A stretch of DNA of 64,000 bases, taken from Opisthocomus hoazin. Its lineage: Eukaryota; Chordata; Aves; Opisthocomiformes; Opisthocomidae. A program made the translations under genes and the position numbers. The stretch is taken from positions 11,731,216 to 11,795,215 of the forward strand of contig NC_134433.1 in the NCBI RefSeq assembly GCF_030867145.1, read 5' to 3'. A model generated the notes under the pieces. It made no database searches and had not been told where the DNA came from. It saw only the letters and a program-made list of their open reading frames with translations. Positions 1-12,383 of this stretch are shown here, piece after piece (positions within the stretch are counted from its first letter, which is position 1; each line of letters opens with the position of its first letter).

Positions 1-2999
1 CCAGGATGCCAGGGGAAGACAGGGCTCCCTGAGCACTTGCATCGCTGCCCTTTGGGGGCACCTTTGCTCCTTGGGCCAGGGAAGCAAATCTGGCTGGTCC
101 CAGTTGGTCGCTTGGGAAAAGCCCGTGAAGTAAGGCTTATACAACAAGAAAACTATGTCAAAAAATGGATTTTGGCCCTTCCAGTTGAAAAGTGGGCATC
201 ACAGATATGGAAGTTATGAGCATATAGTGAAGGCATTAGTTACAAAAACAAACCAGCTGTCAAGAAGGGGTCCCTGCACACAGTAGTGCCTGAAGCTGAA
301 AACAGCTGTTTTGGCTGTCATGAGTCAGCATGTGCAGACAGACTAAATCCACCTGGGAAGAGGCAACCTCACCAGAGGAAGCAGTCCACTGCTGCTCGGG
401 GAGCATTCACACACCGCACCGCCAACCAAACTGGATTTGTTACCATGGAAGAAATCAACAGTGACTAACAACTTCTCGCAGAGCGGCTAAGTGTAGAGAT
501 AGCAACGGTCCTGGAACAGCCAGCTCAAATCACCGAGAGGCCACGAGGAGTACGTCCTGACAACACACAGAACAGAGGCGGTCAGACAGCTTCAGGAAAG
601 GTTTGTCGTGTCTTGAGCCAGCAAAGAAGAAAGCAAGACTCAACCTCAAGAGACTGTGCACTGACCAAAAAGGGTTGAAAATGCCTTCCCCACCCCAGCA
701 CAGAAACAATGGAAATGCCACCGGGGTGTGCAGGAAAAGGAGCGCCACGAACCAGGCCGGGAAGCAGAGCTGCCATGCTCGAACCCAGCACCGACCCACT
801 TGGCTCACTGCGAGGAGCACACAGAGCTTTGGCACCTGAGCATCAGTCCTAGCTGTGAAGGAGGCACCAAATAAGGGAAGGATTCTGGAGCGGCGACTCC
901 TGGGGAAAAAGCATTTCAAGTTAAAAATTGTTACTTCAGGTTTGGAAGTAAATTTCAGGATCTGGTCTTTATCAAGCGAGGCAAACTTTCTTCAACATCA
1001 GCAAAGCATCTGTGGAGCAGAAAGTGGTGTCAGAGTCAAAATAGGCTGCAAAAGACAAGTCCATTAATCACGAGACCAGATGCAAAACTGCCTATAACAA
1101 ATGCGCTGCCTCCACCGGAGTGGAAGGGACTGGAGCCCAGCGGGACGTTCTCCTGAGTCTGGAGGTCTCCTCTGCGACAAGGGCTTGGGATACAGACCAC
1201 AGAGCCACACAACTCCACTCCAAAACACGTACCACACTCAACCCAAATATTTTCAGGGTTTCTGGGGCAGTCAGGCTTTTCCAGGCACAGCTTCCTTGCT
1301 GAGAACTCTGTGAAACAACATCCAGGCACCCAAATCATGCCATATTCTCACTCCCAGCTCAAGGGCTAGATGTACCATGTTAAATATTAAGATTATCCCT
1401 CTCTTTCGCAGGCAGCTCCTTCAGAGCTTTACACCACACAGCCCAACAGCAGCAGCAAGCCTGCTATCTCCCCCGAAGACGGCCTTCCAAATACGAGCCT
1501 GAGCCTTTATCCCACACCATCGCAAACCTGAAAGGCACAGCTCTGGCTGGTGTTTTCCACAGCAGTATCTTGCTGAAACAACAGCAAGCACTGATACAGA
1601 GCTTCCTGCAAAGCCCACGACGCTGCAGCGGGCTCGACTGGCAAGATACCAGGAGGAGCTTTTTACTGTTACAGGTGCAATCGCAACAAAGTGGTGGTGG
1701 GAAGTGTTCTGTGCAAATGGCTACCTATATAAAGGAGAAAAGACAAAAGGGCTATTAAGGCTGTCAGGCACTTCTGCAGTATTTACAAGGTGGCCACAGA
1801 GCTGCGGGCAAATTCCAGCTGGGCTAATTACTCTAATCACTCCTCTTCACATACCACCTGCAACCACAAATGGATACAGAGCTCACCTTGGCTTCTTCTT
1901 GCCACGGGTTCTAGTGCAGGTTTCAGTTTAGCAGTTGCAATGTCCTGCGCTGAACCAGGTTAATTTCTGTAGCATTACAAGCAATTCCAGTGAGAATCCT
2001 GACACTTAACATCAGACACTGCACACATGTAAAACCCAGTTTGCTACGACATGGAAGAAAGAGAGAACCCTGATGTCTTGTGGACTTCAGACACACAAAA
2101 TTAGTTTCCAGGGAAAAAGACCCTGAGACACTCCTGCGGCTTCCTGATCTTCTGGACTGCAGCAGCTACAGCTCCAGGACACATCTCATGGCTGTAAGAG
2201 CTGCATGTCAGCAACCCAGCAAGAGAAAAAGACCCATTTAGGAAGGCCCCCAGCAAAACCAAGGAGCTTTTGATATTTCCCTTCATCACTGCATGGAGCA
2301 GGTGAGATGAGAAACACAAGCAAGAAAATTGTGCATTAGTAATGTACTTTTAGTAACGTAAAAATCAAGCAGTGGTGACTTCACTGGCTCCAAAACAAAT
2401 ACCTGACCAATAAATTAACATTATTTAATAACGAATTTACTAGTAGAACTTTCAATTTAAGGAAAACAGGTCAAATAACGTGCATATAAATATTCTATTT
2501 CCTTTTCAACCAAGCTTGTATCTACGTTTGGTTTCTATGAATTAGTAACATGCAACATTCTTGGAAAAAAAATTACAATTAAATAGATTAAAAACTGATT
2601 AAGTAACCTCTTAAAAACCAGTGGTCTCCAGGGACCCTCACTGAACTGGGTGGAAAGAGGTTTTGACAAGACTCATCAGCCAGGTTTTTAATCAATGACC
2701 TGAAAGCAAATTCTGCTGTCAAACTGCCTGCGACACCCAGGCGAATGGAGCAGTAAGTAACGATGGCTGAAGCGCATTCACACAAGGTTATTATAATCGC
2801 TTCAAAATCTGGGGGTTTCCAAGATCAAATGTCATGTTGCACATCTGGGATCATGTCACATCAAGTCTCCAGGAGACCATGCCCAAGGCAGCTTCTCCAG
2901 AAAGGCTCTAGGGACTGGAGCAGCAAGGTCCGCTAAAAGGGGTTAACGCGTCCCTCAGATGCACAAGCAGGCACTGGACAGCCCACGCACAGCTACATA

Positions 3000-3517
3000 C
3001 GGCGCTGGCGAGGCTGACGCCGAAGTACTGCATCCAGTTGTAGTGCCCTTATTTTTAAAAGGATGCTGAGAAATTGGAAAGGGTCCAAAAAACAGCCATA
3101 AAAGTAATTCAAAGGCTAGAAATGATGTCTTGCAGTCAAAAACTTCAACAGCTCGATCTGTTTAGTGTATCAAAAAAGACTGGGAGGCGATTCGATTGCA
3201 GGGTGCAAAGTGCCTCCATGGTACTTAGGGGCTCTTTACACCCGCAGAACAGCAAAGCACAGAAACTGGAAACGTTCACTCTGGAAAGAGGGTAGAAGTG
3301 TTTCAGAACCAGTACAATTATCACTGGCATCGACTCCCCAGGAAAAGGGTGGAGTCTCCAGACTGGATGTCTTTCTGGAAGCTTTGCTTTCGCCAAACAC
3401 AAGTTATTTGGCTTCATACAGGAGTAGCAGGGTGAAATTTAAGGACCTGTGATATACAGGAGATCAGACTAGATGATCTAATGGTCCCTGCTGGCCATAA
3501 ACTCTACGAATCTATGC
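3000..3517 (+). mobile_element. Old CR1 LINE fragment (3' end with RT tail)
   Basis: The block at 3,074-3,200 translates to a decayed CR1 ORF2 tail: MERVQKTAIKVIQRLE ... KLQQLDLFSVSKKTGRR. This resembles the family pattern of a VQRRATKMI-like stretch followed by a RLRELGLFSLEKRRLRG-like stretch. It continues into a typical CR1 3' UTR and ends with GATCAGACTAGATGATCTAA, then CTGGCC and a CTACGAATCTATG terminus. The 5' end is truncated, as is usual for CR1; the left boundary is approximate. It is heavily diverged, so it is an old insertion in the SMG6 intron. Confidence 0.8.
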
Positions 3518-6500
3518 AAACATGCCAGAGAGTCCTCAGCTGAGATATCAAGTTAACTTTCAACATAAAACCTTTCACAAACTCGCTCTGGTGCTGCAGG
3601 TCGTTTAGGATACAAGCTCAGCTCTTCAAGGCTGCACCTGGTTAAGCACTCAGAGGGAGATGACCAGGCAGAGCCCTTCTTTGTCCAGCAGGTAAGGCAG
3701 AGGCCACGTGCTCTGCACCGCAGCAGCCCCAACCAGCAAAGAGCAGCTTATACTCAAACACACGCTGTCTGCCAGGAGTAAACAGCATCCTCTTCCTGTG
3801 ATAGAAAACTGACACCAAGAAATGTGTGATGAGTTCTGGTCACAAGCGATCTGTAAATGTAGCGCCGGGCGTTGTCAGCCTTCTTCACTACCCCGCAACA
3901 GATTATCTGTGGGGTTAAAGCACGAAGGAGAGAGAGAATGTGAGAAATTAAGAAAGGTGAAGGTTGAACCCTGCAAGGCTTAGGGTGGAGTCCGGCCAAC
4001 AGAGAAGACATTTGGACAACAGGCTGAGCAGAGGCAGAGCCTTCCAGCAGGATGACAGCATTACTGCACGCAATCCTCACGTTCCCGCTCCCCCAGCCAC
4101 GCTCCCCAGCCGGGATAACGGGAGCCGCTCAACGGCCAGCCTGTGCCCTGGGCTCCCACCGCCTGGAGGTGGCTGTCCACTCAGCTGCATTCCTGGAGCA
4201 ACTGTGGAGCCTTCACTTCTACCTGGGCAGTATCACACAGGGCACGAAGGCATCTCCCTCTCCACTCTGAATTATGCAGCGACAAAATCTGCCAGGGAGG
4301 AAGAGTAGAGCCAAGGACAGAGGAAATGACACAGATTCCAGCAGGTTCCACTCCCTGATCCTCCGGAAGGAAGTTTCTTTCCTAATACCCACCTCCACAG
4401 TGGATACGAAGCCTGTCTGGAAATGGCTCATTCAACTTTGAGGAGAAATAAACATTCCCCATGGCAGAATTAAGAGGTTTGGCTGTGGAATACGAGGTGC
4501 CCATCCCATAAAGTGTACAACAGACAGCCGAAAAAGTTGGCTTGGGCCAACTGCAGACAAAGATCAAGGTCAGACTAACAAAGCAGAAAAGCTCAAGAGA
4601 AATCACTGTCTACAGCCTTCACCCTGCTCTGGGAAATTTCCCAACCCTGCTATTAGGCATTTTACTTCCTTTACTCGTACTGCCAATTCTGGCAGGATTC
4701 ACGTCTGAAGTGCAAACTCTCCCTCCCAACACCACTCTGCAGTGCCTGGATCATCAAATCCGCTGCCACGAGAAAGGACTAACGTGCAGCAGCAGGAGGG
4801 GGTTCGGTTACACACAAATCCCTGGCTGATCAGCACAGGCAGGAGAGGAAATGAGGAAAGAGTGACTGACAGGGAAAGGCGGTTTCTGGATGATTGTACT
4901 TGGTTTTAGAGTATGAGAAGCTTGTTGGAAGCTGAAGTCTCTCTCCCCTCACCGCAGCCTCTCTGAGCACTGGGATAGAGCAGAGCCCCTCACACAGGCA
5001 TCAGTCACTGATGTCCTCGTAGTGCTCCCACCTCTGATCCACCACGATACTGCTACACACATTAGCACCAGATGCCTGTTACCAGAAAGAGAACACGTCG
5101 CTGTCTCTCCCGTTCAAGTAACATTAGCCCCTGCCTTGTTCTTCACAGTTAAATAAAACCACCAACACAGTCTAAAAACAAAAGGAAAAAAAAAATCAAC
5201 ACCAACTTCTGGAAACTCTTACTGATAGTTTAGCCTTCACTTTCTGGGTAGTGACAAAAGGTCAGGTTGCACTGGAAAGCAACATGTGGGTTCTACACAA
5301 CATGCGCACACAGGCTAAATCAGTAACCAGGCTCTGAGAGCTCTGCCGAGCTCCAGGAGCTTTAGCAGAGCAGCACTGAGCATCCACGGAGGATCACGAG
5401 GCCAGGCAAGGTGCAACAGCATCTCTGGTTGGATCGCTAACGCGGGAACTGCAGCTGGGAAGGTTTTTACCAGCATTTTTACGTAAAAAACAGTTTATTA
5501 AAAAAAAAAAAAAGTTTAAGTGCAACAGAGGAGGGTGCACAACTGGCAGGCAAAAAAAGCCAGTGCTAAGCTGCATGGCTGAATGTCACGTCTCAAACCC
5601 AGAGAGGCTAGGAGTGTGGTTTTAGTGTTTAACCAGTTTCAACTGCAGCCTGGCACTCCTTTACTTCCTCCGCAGAGAAGTCTTCTCACTGCTAGGCGAA
5701 AGAAACCAACCTCACCACGCGAAACAAAATGGCTAGAGTAAAAATAAAGGCCCAAGGTGGTTTGGTGACCGAGGTCATATTAGGAGGCGGAGGGGTCGCA
5801 GGCTGTGGAAAGCACTCAGAAATACTCATGCTGCCAACCAAGAAAGAGATTACAGAAAAAGAGGTAGGGCAGAGAATTAACGTGAGTCCAGCAGTAACGA
5901 GGCTGAGAAGTCTCTTTCGCACGCCACCAGCTTCCCCATGCTCAAAACAAGTTTGTAAACCGTTTCCTAAACACAGAGGAAAAAAAAACCCAGACCTAGT
6001 GCTGACCTCCACGAATGAGTAACCAAACCCAACAGCTTCCTGCAAGCTTGCAGCGGTGAGGAAAGGAGGCTGCCTGGGCAGGACAGAGGGAACTCCAAGC
6101 TTCTCCCTCACAAGTCCCGCTTCAGGCACAACAATTAAGGATGCAACATCTCGTGCTGCTTTTCCATGTGGGTGGTGGAGAAAGGAGAGAACTCAGGAGG
6201 GGGAGCCTGTAACTGATTGCTCATGCCTAGCATTCCCACCCCAGAGCGCGTCTCTGCTCATTTTTGTGCCGCAGGGGAGGCTCAGCGGAGGCTCGCAGCA
6301 CTGCAAAGGAGTGGATCAAATACAGCAAGGAGCAGCAGGCTGGAGGGGAAGCACTGCCTTCCCCTGACAGCAAGGGCAGACCATAACGCAGCAGACCACA
6401 GATGGGATCACTCATGTCAAACACTAGAGAGCACCTAAGCGTAGAGGCGACAACCTTTCTGATTTCAAACAAGCCGCCTTCCCGTGCCAAGGCGCCAGTG

Positions 6501-9500
6501 GCAGCCCGACCCAAGGCCTTGCTCTGAGACCTTGTGTATGTCCCGCTACCAGCTGGCGCACTGAGAAAAACCGAGGGGACACTCCCTTGTGTGTCCCCTC
6601 CCTTTGGGGACACACCTACACCACGGGTCTGGTGTGGCTCAGATGTTTAACAGGCGTGAGAAATGGCTTCTGCAGACAGCCCGCTGGCCACCTTCGGGCA
6701 CTGCCGGTCCAGCGGTTTCCACTCCCTCCACTCTCTGCGCACGCATACAGCGTTCGGTAAAAAAAACAACCCTAACAGCATGCGAGAGTCAGCACAGGCT
6801 TTTGGGGCATCGTGGGCAGCCTGCACAGTGAGCCTTTCAGGGAGTCATGTCCCAGCAACGGGTGGAAGGCAGGCATGCCTGCACGTTCATACTGCCCATC
6901 TCAACAAGGAGCACAGCCTCAGCGCCTTCTTTTCCACGTCAGAGGCTCCTAGAAAAGGACTATTCTGAGCACTTTGCCCACCTGACACCATGGAGGTAGC
7001 AAATGAGGGAGCCTGGTACTTCAGCCAGCAGGGATTATTCAGAAGAGCCTGCACAGGAAAGATCAATATCTCTCTGTCCTGAGAAAAGGCACCCAGCCAC
7101 GCTGGCAGTGCGGAGCAATGCTCCCACCAGCCCAGCAGCAGACCCGGGGGCAGCCACCCCAGTGAGTTCCCAAACAGCCTCTTATCCATGCATCTCTATG
7201 GAAAAAAAACCATCGTTACAGCAATACATTATTTCCACTTCTGCCTGTCACTTCTTTCTAGTCACGTGTAACGCAAAAGAGTTACAAGGTGAGAAAAGAG
7301 CTGAGAGCGAAGGGAGCCGCTCTCAGTAGACAGGGCTGCCTCTATGGTACACGCGCACAAGCAAAGTTGGACGCGGCTCACCGATGCCCACCGCACACCA
7401 CAACGGCCTTTTAACAAACCAGGTGCTCCGAAGGACCGCAGGGAGCTGCAAAAAGGCAACCCCAACTCTGAACACAGGGCACTACCGCTCCCGTGTGCCA
7501 CTGGTCCAAGCAAAGCACAGGCTGACAGAACAAAATGGCCAAGAAACCTGCACCAGAACTGCTACCAAACATCCCTCTGCTCCCTAGAAACACCCCTCTC
7601 CAGACGCAGAACCCAACAGACCGCTCCCCCAGATGAAAAACTGCCCCCACTGAAACCAGCCAGGAGAAGGAGCCAGCCCAGCCACCCGAGCGGCTGCTGC
7701 CCAAGAGGAACAAGCGCGCAGAGCAGAAGCAACAAACACCACCAAGGAAAAACAGATGTGAAACATGCAGGAGCTGGCTAGGACGGTGACCCTTTTCACT
7801 AAGGACACACGGCCTTTGTCAAGGCAGTGACTTCGGCAGCCCTGAGGACTCCCCAGCACTCCTGGACGCACAGGCATTCCCTAAAGTGCTTTCTCCAGCC
7901 TTGGACCCTGACTGGGCAGCAGAAGTGTAAGTGGACGCAGCATCATGGTGCATAGGTGAAGCAGCCAAAGTCAAATAAAACCAAGCAGGCCAGAAGAACT
8001 GAATAAGACAAAAGGTAAGAATCCTTAGACATGTCACATCTCAGAAAGAAACCAATCAGAGCAAGCTGTGAAGATGGTCCCCACCAGGCATTGCTGGATA
8101 AGTTTCCAGCTAGCTGAATCCTGACCTAGAGGAAAAAAAGCAGGACAGCTCTCAACCTCCTCTGCTTTGAGCGGACAGTGCCCTCATCCAGCCGCAGAGG
8201 ACCGTTCCCCTCATCTGATTTTCTACGACTTGGGAGATGGAAGATGATGCAGAGGTCCAAAGGAGATCAGCACTACTCATCTGAAAGAAGATACAAACAA
8301 GCACCCAAAGATACGCGCTGCTTACAGCTCCGACATCGCTGCTCTGTCCCCTGGTACATGCACCCATTACCAGCACAGAGTGACACGTGAACATACAACA
8401 AGCTTCCAAGAAGAGCACAGTAGGCCATATAGAAGAAACACAAAAGTAAGAAACCCTCTATATTCAGCATATTGACAGAGCTTTGTCCTCACTTTTTTTT
8501 TTTTTTTTGGTAGACCTCCTGGTGGTATTTACCACTCACTTGTGGAAACCTTGTTGTTCTTCAACCTTCAGCAACCCCACAACAACTGTCCGTACTCCCT
8601 GCTGCTGAAGATAAAGCCAGTGTAAAGAAACAGAGGTTAAAACCTGCTCTGAACTTGTGAGCTAATGATTCCACCACAATTTCTCTGCTATTGCAAAGGG
8701 GTTGTTGCTTCACGGGCACCCAGTGCCAGGCAAATGCAACACCTGTGTCCCAAATCAGCAGGCTGGGGGAATCAGGAAGGTTCCTGCAGCCGACGCGCAG
8801 ATCTTGACTCTGGCCTCAGCTTTCCTAAGAGCTTTTTGAGTGGCCCAACCAAACTTTCGATGGCCCTACAAGACTGACCTCTCACAAAGAGGCTAGGAGA
8901 TTTAATTCTTTAATGATGCTAAAGTATCCAGACATCTGGAGAGAAGTATTATTCAATTACTATTCTGCCAAGGGAAAACCTCTCTTCCCTAATCTTAGCT
9001 GCAGCTATGGAGTATTCTTTATTAGTGCATGCACGCCGCGTGATAACACGAGGAAGTATCTACTGCAGAGCACAGGCAGCAGGCAATAGCAACTGTGGGA
9101 ACCTTAACTCAGCATTTCCTGACAGGAGTGATTAAAATCTCAAACTCAGTGTAATATTAACACTTTCTCAAGAGACTGACAGCACGTTTGCCCTGTTTAC
9201 CTTACCAATTCACAGTCTGCGCAGTAAGCTGCATATGGTACTATCACATTCAAGATCAATACAGACCCACGGCAAATGAAACCAGTGGCAGAGAAGAAAT
9301 GGCAGAGACTTGGCTCTTCAGCTCACTTTGTCCTGTCCAGATGCTTTTCAGAAAAGCAACACAACTGTTCATTTGTTCAGTCTCTTTTTTTGCATTTCAT
9401 ATTGGAATCTCAAATGCAGTGACCTGATATTGTCAGGTAAGCAGAGCATTGGGTCAGCTTGGACTCTCCTGCCACTGCACGCCTAGAAACATGCAACGTA

Positions 9501-10589
9501 CAAGAGACCACGAAGAACAACCATTCACAGAATGAAACCCCAAAAGGCTGTGGGTATAACAGACAAAATCCTAAGCACAAAACAGCCAGGCTGCAACCCA
9601 AACACTTCTTCAGCTCACTTTGAAACGGTCCCAGGCCCTCCATGCCAGCAGTGTCAAATCCATTTACTGAGGAAGGGGCCAAACAGAGATGCGTGCCCCT
9701 TGCTGCGGACAGATCGTATGTTCTTCCAGTTCTGCACCTTCCTAGAACACATGATGTAGCAAACTGTGAAAGAAGCAGGTATGCCAAACCTCTACCTAAA
9801 CGTACAGTGGCAAGGCAAATTGCCAGCACTGCACGCCACCTCTTCTTGTCACAGCAATGGCTGCAGCGTGACCTGGCCTTCTGCAGACATCAGGCTTTAT
9901 TAACTCCATTCATTGGCTCCTAACCCTGAAATAAAGTGATGATGTTTGTGTCTTTATACAGGGCTGCAGAAGGAAAAATAAAGTCAGCACTGAGAAGAGA
10001 CGTGCGTGCATGTGCTGAGCAGACTCTGTGCTTGCTGACGGGGACAGTGCGCACATCAGCAGGTCCTGGGAGAGTAATCGTTCAGCATCCCCCTGCCAAG
10101 CGTGCCACGTCACAGGGCTGGCACCTCTAACTGCTGGCACAGTGAAGAAAGCGACCACTGAGGACAGGAAACATCCCAAATCAATTTCTTGTCACCTGTG
10201 AAACAGCCAGCGTCTCCGCAGTGAAAACACCCATTACCTTTGGCTTGGGCCAGGTTTGAAGCAACAGCCTCCATTTGCAGGGCAGAAGGAGCCTCTCTCA
10301 CACGCCTCTGCCCTGTACATCTCCAGAGCTGTTAGGGGCTACGCTTGCCGTGTTATATCCACTTCTGAAAGCTAAACATCCCCCCGTTCTACCCTGCAAA
10401 GCTCCATTCTGCGCCATAAAGACCGATGCCCAAGTAGCTACCTGCAGAGCACAGCTGTCAGTACAAACGACATAACACGGCTTGCCTCAGCCTTCGCCAG
10501 GGCTAAAGCTGGCAAGAAAGGGACCAAGGAGGCGATGGCACAGCTAAGACTCATTTCTCCAAAACCACACGTAAGCAGGGCACACGTCC

Positions 10590-11035
10590 CCTGGGAAAAG
10601 AGCTGATCCCCCGGCCCGGGTACAGGTCTCCCGGGACAGAAGCCCCGATCCCCTGGGCACAGGTTTCCTAGGACAGGTGCCCCGATTCCCCGGCCCCACA
10701 GCCCCCGGGACAGGAGCCGATCCCCTGGGAACAGCCCCCCCGGGGCAGGAGCCCCGACCCCCTCGGCCCCCCGGCCCCGTTCCCCACCCCCGGGCCGTGC
10801 CCAGGCCGACAGCGCCCCCCAGCGGCGGCGCGCGGGCCGGAGCGGCCGCAGCTCCGGGCCCCCCCCCCCGCCCCGCCGGTTTCCGCTTTCCCGTTTCTCC
10901 CGGGCTGCTTTCAGCCCCGAGCGGTCCGGTGACCCGGCCGCAGCACCGCGGGCGCAGCCAGCCCCAGCACAAACCTCTGCCGAAACCAGAGGCGCCCATA
11001 CCCGCGCCCCAGCTCCCCCCGCATTTCTGACCGCG
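10590..11035. promoter_or_regulatory. Intronic CpG island with degenerate minisatellite
   Basis: This stretch of the SMG6 intron changes abruptly to very high G+C with dense CpG, including runs such as GCGGCGGCGCGCGGGCCGGAGC. Its left part (about 10,600-10,760) is built of loosely repeated units resembling CCCGGGACAGGAGCCCCGAT followed by CCCCTGGGCACAG. Neighbouring intron is not GC-rich. CpG islands in amniotes usually mark promoters, so an internal promoter (a shorter SMG6 transcript or a non-coding RNA) is possible; that is inference. A 177-codon open frame across it is low-complexity Gly/Pro/Arg and is not called as a gene. Confidence 0.55.
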
Positions 11036-12383
11036 TGTCCTGCTCGGTGTCAGTGGGGAAAGCTTTCCACGAGCCAAGGTTTCAAACAGAGGAAGAAATC
11101 ACGACCAACGGCAGTAATCAGACACAGAACCTGACCAGGCGTCGCCAGCGGCCCACCCTGTGGAGAGCGCAGCCCCTCACGGCACAGACCAAGGGCAAGC
11201 TCCAGCAAACAGCGCTGCACTAGAGAACCAAACCATATAAACAGCCAGATCTCGCTGCCCCCCGCCTTGCTAGCTGTCACGCGACCTCAGACGGGAGCGC
11301 CGCAAGAGAGAAAGCCCTAGCGCCTCCAAAACACTCACAGCATCTTATGTCAAAGCATCTTCATCAATGATTTATGGAGGGGCTAAAGCTCGGCACGTTC
11401 CTTTTAATGATGCTGAGGAAGCAAAGGTCTCCAGAAGAGAAGCTGAGGAGAGGGAAAACAACCAAGGGCAGTAACATCTAAAAAACGCTGCAGCAACATG
11501 CCAGAGCTTATCTTTCAAAGCTCCAAGACTTCACCCCAGTTCCACCCAGCTGAAGTCACAAACAAGTTATAAAAGTGCAATCGCATCCGAGCGGCTCCAG
11601 GCCCCGCAGTCTGCGGAGAAGGTCTTCCCAGTTCTGCTGCACTCGCATCCTTAACAGCCATTTTAGGACAGGCAGCCCAGAGCTCCCTGGCAAGGTCTCT
11701 CGCAGGCTGCATGTGCCAAAGCAGTGCAAGGATTCCTCGAGGATGAGCTCCCAACCACCGCTGCCTTCGCCCGCATTCCTGGGCCTGACAGAGTCCACTC
11801 GGGCTCCTCTCGCAAGGCACACGGCTCGAACAGACCGACGAGATGCACCGTTCGTCAATTATTTATTTTATCCTTGCAAAAGGCACCCGTCTGGTCTCTC
11901 AGCAGAACAAGTCATGCAAACATAACACCTACACCAGAAATTAAAACAACGGCTTTCACACCCCCAGTGCAAAACTCCGATCATCTGGCACCGGGACAAG
12001 TGACCCACTTCCAGAACAAGCCTCCAAACTTACAGGGTCACTCCTCACCCTGGTCTTCAGCATCTGACCTAATTTCCCACCAGCAACCTCACCCAAGTTA
12101 GAGCCCTCAGCAGAGGCATTTTACAGCATCTTCTGCTTGTGCCCCTCCTATTCCCCATCAGCCACGCCAGCACACGCTGCCAAGAAATGGATGGTAACAA
12201 CATGCCTTAAACATGAGAGGCACGAGGTCACCAGCTCCTCAGCCTGACCCAGGCGCAGCTCCCATAGGGGAAGCCAAAACACTGGAAAATTTAGCAACAG
12301 GAAAGCAAAACAGATCCAGTGTCATTCCACCGCATTCCAAACACATGACACCAAAGCCAACTGCTGCCTCCTGCAGTACTCAC

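Larger units (their letters stand above)
1..12383 (-). other. SMG6: Large SMG6 intron (left end open)
   Basis: This whole stretch lies 3' of the SMG6 exon that ends at 12,384 on the minus strand and before the next SMG6 exon, which is outside the window. I found no coding exon in it: every open frame is short and lacks recognisable family sequence. It contains a CR1 LINE fragment (about 3,000-3,517), an AT-rich patch (about 2,330-2,570), an A-run near 5,500, a T16 run at 8,493-8,508 and a CpG-dense island (about 10,590-11,035). The rest is unremarkable unique sequence. Confidence 0.8.

Noticed and set aside
8487-8510. Poly(T) tract as the tail of a minus-strand retrocopy
   Set aside because: A 16-T run is present, but the adjoining sequence matches no gene or SINE I recognise and no target-site duplication is visible.
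10544-11077. A 177-codon minus-strand frame over the intronic CpG island
   Set aside because: It is a translation of degenerate GC-rich repeats with no known domain and no splice context.
1-12383. A separate gene nested in the SMG6 intron
   Set aside because: No open frame in either strand showed a family motif or a set of plausible linked exons.
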